Assembly: GCA_964460075.1 (NCBI GenBank)
Contig: CAYWPC010000043.1
Location: 1 to 11,235 of the forward strand
DNA length: 11,235 nucleotides
Direction: 5' to 3'
Source of the DNA: JAMBLL01 sp964460075
GTDB taxonomy: Bacteria; Actinomycetota; Acidimicrobiia; Spongiisociales; UBA5794
A model generated the notes under the pieces. It made no database searches. It was not told the DNA's origin and saw nothing but the letters and a program-made list of their open reading frames with translations. Positions 1 to 5,340 of the stretch are shown here, piece after piece. The translations under genes were made by a program, and so were the position numbers. How positions within the stretch are numbered: position 1 is the first letter of the stretch; the number at the start of each line of letters is the position of its first letter.

Positions 1-12
1 CGTCGGGTCGCC

Positions 13-396
13 TCAGAGCCCGGCGTACAAGTCGACATGGTTGCCGTCGGGATCCGCGATGGTCGCATATCGCTGGCCCCAGAAGGCGTCGAACGGTTCT
101 CTGACACCGAAGTGTCCCGTCTCGACGATCCGGTCGTATGTGGCGTCTACCTCCTGAGGTGTGCCCAACTCCACAGCGAGGCTGACCCTGCCCGGCCCCT
201 TTGGAGGCTGAAAGTTCTCGATGAAGGACGCCATCACAGCCTCAGAGTCGAGCATCAGCCTGATGCCACCACCAAGTTCTGCCTCGTAGTGGCCGGTATC
301 GGTTTCGAAGCTATCGAATGCCACGCCCAGCATCGTGTAGAAGCCGAGCGAAGCTTTGAGGTCGCTGCTCGTGATACCGAAAGCATTGAGATGCAT
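13..396 (-). CDS. VOC (glyoxalase/bleomycin-resistance fold) family protein
   Basis: A 127-residue protein, about the usual length for a single-chain VOC protein made of two beta-alpha-beta-beta-beta modules. Module one carries the typical opening (ITSSDLKASLGFYTMLGV, residues 8-25) and module two ends with the diagnostic DPDGNHVDLYA (about residues 115-125), preceded by EPFDAFWGQRYA. The canonical metal-binding His and Glu positions of glyoxalase I do not look conserved, since Ser and Asp occupy the likely second-module sites, so lyase activity should not be assumed. The substrate is unknown. The frame stays open upstream to a GTG at 459, and an ATG lies at 429. I prefer the ATG at 394-396 because the VOC fold begins there, although no strong Shine-Dalgarno sequence supports any of the three. 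The gene is divergent from the hybrid kinase-like gene and looks like housekeeping or stress-type context, not part of the signalling set. Confidence 0.85.
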   Translation of the reverse strand: MHLNAFGITSSDLKASLGFYTMLGVAFDSFETDTGHYEAELGGGIRLMLDSEAVMASFIENFQPPKGPGRVSLAVELGTPQEVDATYDRIVETGHFGVREPFDAFWGQRYATIADPDGNHVDLYAGL

Positions 397-574
397 GTGC
401 CGAGCGTACACGACCAACCGGTGACCCATACCGTCGTCGAACGCACGCGGTCTGTCCACATGTCACCGCATGCCGATCGCAGTGACGCGTAGTTCGGTCC
501 GAATAGAGCGTCAGCAAAGACGAAAGCTGAAACTGTATGCCAAAGAACGCCAACAAAACCGTGAAGTGTCTCTC

Positions 575-580
575 TATGAT
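575..580 (+). promoter_or_regulatory. possible -10 element for the 636-2693 gene
   Basis: TATGAT matches the -10 consensus at five of six bases and lies about 55 bp before the start codon in the 239-bp divergent gap (397-635). No good -35 hexamer is found 16-18 bp upstream, so this is weak. The same gap also holds a short palindrome, TTCGG-T-CCGAA (493-503), and a 5-bp inverted repeat, TCAGC/GCTGA (511-530). I see nothing else in the gap. Confidence 0.2.
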
Positions 581-635
581 GCCGATAAACCTAGGCGGGC
601 ACGAACATCGACGCGACCAGTGAAAGGCACGGCCC

Positions 636-2693
636 ATGCACTCTGCTACCTCTGGATCAGGAGAGGCCGATAGCTCGGCTTCTGGGTTCTTGAACGAACC
701 TGATCCAGGGCGGCTGCATACGTTGCGGGTTCTCCTCATCGACGACGGTGCCGCGACGTCGCGGGCCTTTCAGCGGTTGTGTGATGGCGGCGAGGTGGGG
801 CGCTACATTGTGGACAGGGCGACCGTCCCAGCCGACGGCTTCAAAGCCATCGCTGCCGACGAGCACGACGTGTATGTGGTAGATCACCATGTCGGGACTC
901 GGACGGGCTTCGATCTTCTGTCGTGGGTGGACGCCGGGCGTCTCCGGGTGCCGATCGTGTTCGTTGCCGGGCCGGGCGATCATGGCTCTGGAGTAACGGC
1001 TGTCGGTGCGGGTGCTACGTGTTACATCCTCGAAGACACCATCGATTCGGGTGCCCTTGAACATGCCATCTGGCACGCCGTGGGGCAACTGCGGGCTCTC
1101 TCACACTTGAGCAACGCCGGTATCTCGGTCGATCTGGACAACTCGACGAAGACGAGGCTCCTCTCCGACGTTGCCGAGCGGCTACGAGATTCTGCTACTG
1201 CATTCTTGGAGGTGGTTCATCACTCGATGGAGTCCGACCTTCCAGCCAGCGCTCTTGAGTCGTTTGGATCGGTCGAGGACGGTGCGAACACACTTCTCAC
1301 GATCGCGCATGACCTCGACGACTTGTCAATGCTTGAAACCGGCCACTTCCAGTTCAACACCGTGCCCTTCAGCCTGAGCGACCTCCTCTTCAACCTCAAG
1401 AGGGCTGCAGGGCGAGATTTTGGCACGTCGGGTATCGAGGTCGAGATCGCAGACGACGTACCTGACACGGTCTCGGGGGACCCTGGCCGTCTGCGGCTTG
1501 TCGTTGCGAGATTCGTCGAGATCGTCTTGGCGCGCTGCACCACCTCCCACATCCTGGTCAACGTCGGTGTCGAGCATTGGGGTCCTGGCGTTGTCACGCT
1601 GAAGTTCACGATCTCGGCCACCAACGGCAGCTCTCCTGGGGATGGCACAACGGTTCTGTCCGACGAAGTTGTCATACCGGAGCGTGTTCAAGGGGTCTCG
1701 TCAGATCCTGAGCTACTCGGAATGCCGATTGCACTCGAGACCGTGTCGCGAATGGGTGGAACTGTCACGGCAAACGCAGATTCCGATGGCGCCCCCACTG
1801 TTCTGTTCACAGTTCGCTTGGAGGTCGAAGACGAAGGGCATCCGTGTCGGTCGACCGGCACTACCGCAGCCTCGATGGAGGGGTTGATCCTGGTTGTAGC
1901 CGATTCGATCGACACCAGGCGTTCGATCGTGGAGACACTCGGAGGGGCAGGGCTCAGGCATCTCGTCGTGCCGAACGTAGAAGCATGGGAGGCCTCGATG
2001 CAGGCAAATGACGACGAGAAGTGTCTCCCGGCTATGGCGCTCATCGACTCTGCAGCGGACTCATTCGATGTCTGCGACCGCTTCAACAGGGCGACCGGCG
2101 CACAGGTGCCGATAGTCGTTGTGGTGTCTGTGGGACAGCGCGGCGATTCCGTCCGTTGCCGTGAGCGTGGCGTGATGGGCTACCTCGCTCGACCAATCGA
2201 TCCAGCTGATCTCGTCGCTGTGATAACCGCCACGATGTCGCGTGTCGCCTCGGGAGACACGGCGACTCTCGTCACGCGGCACTGGCTCAGAGAAGGTCGT
2301 CCGAGCCTCCATGTGCTGGTTGCAGATGACAGCTCTACGAATCGCTTCCTGCTGACACGAATGCTCGAAAATCGGGGCCACACGGCCGAGACAGCGTGCG
2401 ACGGAGGCGAAGCAGTAGAGGCATTCAGACAGGGATCGTTCGACGTTGTGCTCATGGATGTCATGATGCCGGTAATGGACGGCTTCGAAGCCACGCGACG
2501 GATCCGCGACATGCACGACGGCACTGGCGCCAGCCCCCTGATCGTTGCAGTGTCCGCGTTCTCCGACGAAGGCAGCATCGAGCGAGCCGGTCAAGCTGGG
2601 ATGGATGGCTTCCTTGCGAAGCCAGTCGATCCGGACAACCTCTTCATCGTTGTTGAGCAGCAACGGTCGACAGAGTTGCTCCACGCCGAATAG
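636..2693 (+). CDS. degenerate hybrid histidine-kinase-like protein (REC-pseudokinase-REC-REC)
   Basis: A 685-residue soluble protein with no membrane segment or signal peptide. The start ATG at 636 follows GAAAGG (622-627) at 8 bp. REC1 (about 29-152) keeps the acidic pair D36/D37 and the acceptor-position D83. It has Ala111 at the conserved Thr/Ser site and Glu133 where the invariant Lys should be. A DHp-like helical hairpin (about 171-236) follows. Its H-box aligns as VAERLRDS, which puts Glu181 in place of the phospho-accepting His and Ser186 in place of Pro. A GHKL-ATPase-like region (about 240-397) keeps the DPGRLR lead-in and a GGTV...TVLFTVRL ending. The N-box asparagines are Arg292 and Ile296, and no D-x-G-x-G motif is visible. 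REC2 (about 415-536) has Ala422 in the acidic pair and Arg519 for Lys. REC3 (about 557-676) is canonical, with D564/D565, D608 in LMDVMMP, Ser640 and Lys662. Autokinase activity is therefore unlikely. The protein probably accepts phosphate at D608 or acts as a scaffold. Cognate partners are not adjacent, but kinases lie downstream in the window. Confidence 0.9.
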   Translation: MHSATSGSGEADSSASGFLNEPDPGRLHTLRVLLIDDGAATSRAFQRLCDGGEVGRYIVDRATVPADGFKAIAADEHDVYVVDHHVGTRTGFDLLSWVDAGRLRVPIVFVAGPGDHGSGVTAVGAGATCYILEDTIDSGALEHAIWHAVGQLRALSHLSNAGISVDLDNSTKTRLLSDVAERLRDSATAFLEVVHHSMESDLPASALESFGSVEDGANTLLTIAHDLDDLSMLETGHFQFNTVPFSLSDLLFNLKRAAGRDFGTSGIEVEIADDVPDTVSGDPGRLRLVVARFVEIVLARCTTSHILVNVGVEHWGPGVVTLKFTISATNGSSPGDGTTVLSDEVVIPERVQGVSSDPELLGMPIALETVSRMGGTVTANADSDGAPTVLFTVRLEVEDEGHPCRSTGTTAASMEGLILVVADSIDTRRSIVETLGGAGLRHLVVPNVEAWEASMQANDDEKCLPAMALIDSAADSFDVCDRFNRATGAQVPIVVVVSVGQRGDSVRCRERGVMGYLARPIDPADLVAVITATMSRVASGDTATLVTRHWLREGRPSLHVLVADDSSTNRFLLTRMLENRGHTAETACDGGEAVEAFRQGSFDVVLMDVMMPVMDGFEATRRIRDMHDGTGASPLIVAVSAFSDEGSIERAGQAGMDGFLAKPVDPDNLFIVVEQQRSTELLHAE

Positions 2694-2711
2694 GATCTGT
2701 GGCACTCGATG

Positions 2712-2730
2712 TTCGACCAGCCAGGTCGGA
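2712..2730 (+). terminator. possible hairpin after the hybrid kinase-like gene
   Basis: CGACC and GGTCG form a 5-bp stem around the loop AGCCA (2714-2728). It is extended by one G-T and one T-A pair, and begins 18 bp after the stop codon at 2693. No T-run follows, so it would only work as an atypical U-less terminator. Low confidence. Confidence 0.25.
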
Positions 2731-2735
2731 TCGCC

Positions 2736-2755
2736 TGTCGGCGAACTTGTCGGCG
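2736..2755. repeat. short direct repeat TGTCGGCG x2
   Basis: Two exact copies of TGTCGGCG lie at 2736-2743 and 2748-2755, with a 12-bp period, in the 228-bp gap between the hybrid kinase-like gene and the membrane-protein gene. They could be a binding site or chance. There is no independent support. Confidence 0.3.
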
Positions 2756-2787
2756 TGTGCGCAATACCACGCCAGACACGCGCACAC
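2755..2787. repeat. perfect 8-bp inverted repeat (hairpin) in the intergenic gap
   Basis: GTGTGCGC (2755-2762) and GCGCACAC (2780-2787) are perfect inverted copies separated by 17 nt. A GC-rich stem-loop could form in RNA from either strand. No T-tract follows. It may contribute to transcript termination or lie in the leader of the downstream membrane-protein gene. The gap shows no coding sequence. A further short hairpin, CCGAG-GG-CTCGG (2884-2895), sits just before the ribosome-binding site of the next gene. Confidence 0.35.
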
Positions 2788-2921
2788 TTCGTCGGTGGAC
2801 CTGTTTCGACCGAGGGTTCAAGGAGAGGATCTGTCGGGCCGAAACAAACTCGAGTGAGACAACGTCGCTGCTCCCCGAAGCCACCGAGGGCTCGGTTGGC
2901 AGATGACAGGGAAATTGTTTG

Positions 2922-3980
2922 ATGGAGACCGAATCTTCACCGTCAGCGAGCATGCGCATCCCGTCCGAGTCGGGGGTTGCCTCTTCTGGGCAGCCGGAGG
3001 CTGGCCTGGACGGTAGTCGCCCCAGATCTGAGCATCCCCGTGAGAAGAACCTTCTCTCGGCTGCTCTACGAGTTCTCGCAGCCCTGGTGCGGTGGCTCCT
3101 GTTCGCATCGCTCGTCGTTGTGGCTCCGGGAGCACTGACGATATGGAGTGTCACACCACGAATCACGAGCCCGAGCCAGTTCGCCGATCAGGCGATCGAA
3201 TCTGGCCTGACGCGCGTGATCAGGCTGGAGGTGATCGACCAGATCTCGACGACGTTGGCTCGCGAGGGAGCGATTGCACTCGCCGCCGGCGAACTCGACG
3301 CAGTAATAGGGCGGATGATCTCACAGGAGTGGTTCGATACCCAGATCGGTCTCATCGCGGGAGACTTCGACCGCTGGCTCAGGGCTTCGGGCGACTCCCC
3401 GCCGAATCTAGTGATCGATATCACCGCGGTGAAGAAGTCCCTGGTGGCAGATGACCAGGTTGTCGCCTTGCTCGATGTGGTCGATGGGGCTTGTGACGAG
3501 CTGCGCTGCCCATCTCCGGATGTTGTGCTATCGATGTTGGTTGCCCAATTGCCAGACGAGGTTGCAGTTCTCACGCTCGGGGATGAGTCCGACTCGGATC
3601 CCGGCCAGAGCCTTCGTGACGTCAGACACCGGCTCCAGATGGCTACGTCGCTCATTGCAATGGTCCCGTTCGTTCTCGGTGGTCTCCTCGTTGCAATGGT
3701 GCTTCTCGCGAGGCGTGGCTCCCGATTTCGCTGGCTGGGAGCGGTAGGTGTCGCTATCTCACTTCCGGTGCTCGCCGCGGCGTCACTGCTACCAGGTTGG
3801 GCCGCAGGGCGAGCGGCGGGATCACTTCCCCGTGACATCGCTATCGACCGCACCGTATTCGAGGACTTGTTCGCCTGGGTTGCCAGGCCGGCCGAGACGC
3901 TGGCATGGTGGATTCTGGCTGCTGGCGTGGCCGCTCTGATTGCTTCGACCGTTCTGTCTGTGCTTCGCCGCCGGCTGTGA
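2922..3980 (+). CDS. predicted four-helix membrane protein of unknown function
   Basis: A 352-residue protein that I do not recognise. A hydrophilic, positively charged N-terminus (about 1-50) is followed by TM1 (about 54-76). A large segment predicted to be extracytoplasmic (about 78-238) has two cysteines (C191, C196) that could form a disulfide. TM2 (about 240-263), a short Arg-rich cytoplasmic loop, TM3 (about 270-292), a second outer loop (about 293-324) and TM4 (about 325-347) come next, and the protein ends RRRL. The positive-inside rule fits both termini in the cytoplasm. The ATG at 2922 is preceded by AGGGA (2908-2912) at 9 bp, and an in-frame TTG at 2919 directly before it would add one residue. 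No catalytic motif is visible. It is codirectional with the hybrid kinase-like gene but 228 bp away, so operon membership is uncertain. A sensory or anchoring role is only a guess from context. Confidence 0.75.
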   Translation: METESSPSASMRIPSESGVASSGQPEAGLDGSRPRSEHPREKNLLSAALRVLAALVRWLLFASLVVVAPGALTIWSVTPRITSPSQFADQAIESGLTRVIRLEVIDQISTTLAREGAIALAAGELDAVIGRMISQEWFDTQIGLIAGDFDRWLRASGDSPPNLVIDITAVKKSLVADDQVVALLDVVDGACDELRCPSPDVVLSMLVAQLPDEVAVLTLGDESDSDPGQSLRDVRHRLQMATSLIAMVPFVLGGLLVAMVLLARRGSRFRWLGAVGVAISLPVLAAASLLPGWAAGRAAGSLPRDIAIDRTVFEDLFAWVARPAETLAWWILAAGVAALIASTVLSVLRRRL

Positions 3981-4009
3981 CCTGCTCTCGATGTGCCAGG
4001 TTGCACAGT

Positions 4010-4023
4010 CGCCACTTGTGGCG
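4010..4023. terminator. palindromic hairpin in the convergent gap
   Basis: CGCCAC-TT-GTGGCG is a perfect 6-bp inverted repeat, 30 bp past the stop of the membrane-protein gene and before the convergent kinase gene end. No T-run is present on either side, so it would be an I-shaped or bidirectional terminator at best. Confidence 0.35.
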
Positions 4024-4050
4024 GAAGAGCGAGGCGACCGGGCCCTCTAC

Positions 4051-4072
4051 ACAGCCAGGGGGGAGCGGCTGT
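4051..4072. terminator. second inverted repeat in the convergent gap
   Basis: ACAGCC (4051-4056) and GGCTGT (4067-4072) are exact inverted copies around a G-rich 10-nt loop. The location between two converging genes fits a transcript-end role, but the arms are short and no U-tract follows. Confidence 0.3.
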
Positions 4073-4084
4073 ACAGAGAACCCG

Positions 4085-4110
4085 GTCAGGTATCGAACCC
4101 GACTCGTCGG
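4085..4110 (-). terminator. overlapping hairpins after the kinase stop
   Basis: Read on the minus strand, 4103-4085 can form a 7-bp stem including one G-U pair around a 5-nt loop. CCGAC-TC-GTCGG (4099-4110) is a perfect 5-bp palindrome. The two share bases 4099-4103 and so are mutually exclusive. They lie 19-44 bp past the stop codon of the minus-strand kinase gene. No U-tract is seen. Confidence 0.25.
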
Positions 4111-4128
4111 AGGCCGCAGCGAGCCGGT

Positions 4129-5340
4129 CTAATTCGTTATATCTCCTTGTTGCGTGTGTGAAGCGACATCGGTTTCGACTGCCGACGTATTTGCCAGCGG
4201 AAACCGAACCGAGAAGGTCGTGCCGGCCTGTCTGGATGTCGTGAACGCAACGATGCCGCCGAGGTATTTCTCGGCGAACATTCGCACGCTGTACGTCCCG
4301 ATCCCTCTTCCCTGTCCCTTCGTGGAGAACGATCGCTGAAAGATTTGCAGCTGCGCGTCTCGCGGGATCTCCCCATCATTGTGAACCCAGAACTCGACAG
4401 CTCCAGGGTGGTTGTTGACGCCAACGGTCACGGTTGCGTCTCGTTGGGAGGCCTCAAGTGCGTTCTTGATGAGGTTCCCGAGAATTCGGCGGATCAAGGT
4501 TGGGTCCGAGTCGAACTTGGTCTGCTCCGTTTCGACACGAACATCGATGGTGACGTTTCCGTCGGTGGCTGCGTCGAAGTTTCGATAGAAGTTGGCCATC
4601 TCCGCGGTGATTTCACCCGCGTTGATTGTTTCGCAATTCACCGTGAGGTCACCAACTTCTGCACTGATCAGGAGCCGTTGCGATTTGATCTCGTCGATTA
4701 GTTGTGTGGTTGCCGTGCCGAGGAGAGCGAGTAGCTCATCAGCCTCGTGTGGCTCGACAAAGGGAAGCATTGAAATGAGGCCCTGGACACCACCGGCGGT
4801 GTTGAGAACGTCGTGGAAGAAGGTGCGCTCCAACACCCGACGTCGCTGTTCGTGTTCGACGTTGATGATTGCCACAAGAACGGTCGGCTCAGGAGTACCC
4901 ACCATCGGGCTTGCATGCACACGCACATCAACCGGCTGACCTCCCTCGAGTGTGAGGCGTGCCTCTCGAACAGTCGTCTGGCCACGGAGCGCTTCGAGGA
5001 CCGCCGCCGTGACGCCACAGGTCCGGCACGCCTCAGATGTGCCGCACCCGTTTGGGCCAACGCCAGCGTTTACGCATTGGACGATCTCACCGAGTCGCTC
5101 TCCGTAGAACGACGACCGGTCACGATCGGTAAACGCTTTCAACGCTCGGTTGGCGAATACGACCTGGAGGCGTTCGTTCAACGCGACGTACGGATCGGGG
5201 ACAGCGTCGAGCATCTGGTCGATGAACGTGTTCCCTTTGAAGAGGGTGCTCTGCCGCTCGATGGCCTCTGGAAGATCTCGCGCCTTCAATGCCTCGTATT
5301 CATTGGCTAGAGCCACGGCATCCCCCTCGAACTCCTTCAT
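4129..5340 (-). CDS. PAS sensor histidine kinase with a four-cysteine PAS insertion
   Basis: A 403-residue cytoplasmic kinase with no membrane helix. The N-terminal helical segment (1-35) is followed by a PAS domain (about 36-165; DAVPDPYVALNERLQVVFAN at 45-64). The PAS carries C89, C99, C105 and C108 in the pattern C-x9-C-x5-C-x2-C (GCGTSEACRTCG), a signature I recall from PAS domains of other bacterial kinases. The DHp helix has the H-box FFHDVLN with the probable phospho-accepting His176. The GHKL ATPase keeps an N-box (GNLIKNALEAS, N289/N293), a G1-type HNDG (319-323), an F-box (IFQRSFSTKG) and a G2 box (GRGIG, 344-348), so it should be active. The start ATG (5338-5340) overlaps the stop of the upstream REC-PAS-GGDEF-EAL gene as ATGA. 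No Shine-Dalgarno precedes it, so translational coupling is likely. It may phosphorylate that protein's receiver. The tail after about residue 383 is short and hydrophilic. Confidence 0.92.
   Translation of the reverse strand: MKEFEGDAVALANEYEALKARDLPEAIERQSTLFKGNTFIDQMLDAVPDPYVALNERLQVVFANRALKAFTDRDRSSFYGERLGEIVQCVNAGVGPNGCGTSEACRTCGVTAAVLEALRGQTTVREARLTLEGGQPVDVRVHASPMVGTPEPTVLVAIINVEHEQRRRVLERTFFHDVLNTAGGVQGLISMLPFVEPHEADELLALLGTATTQLIDEIKSQRLLISAEVGDLTVNCETINAGEITAEMANFYRNFDAATDGNVTIDVRVETEQTKFDSDPTLIRRILGNLIKNALEASQRDATVTVGVNNHPGAVEFWVHNDGEIPRDAQLQIFQRSFSTKGQGRGIGTYSVRMFAEKYLGGIVAFTTSRQAGTTFSVRFPLANTSAVETDVASHTQQGDITN

Noticed and set aside
820..870. Frameshift or decay as the cause of degeneracy in the hybrid kinase-like protein
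   Set aside because: The frame is open throughout with consistent codon use, and the last receiver is intact, so the lost residues are substitutions, not signs of a broken gene.
2061..2705. 214-codon open frame on the minus strand
   Set aside because: It lies antisense to the clear receiver domains at the end of the hybrid kinase-like gene, has no recognisable motif, and arises from codon bias of the plus-strand gene.
3188..4015. 275-codon open frame on the minus strand
   Set aside because: It is Ser/Thr/Arg-rich and low in structure, and antisense to the membrane protein, whose hydrophobic helices, ribosome-binding site and start are convincing.
4085..4103. tRNA T-arm-like sequence on the minus strand (GGGTTCGATACC)
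   Set aside because: The surrounding bases give no acceptor stem, anticodon arm or D-arm. It is better explained as a simple hairpin in the convergent gap.
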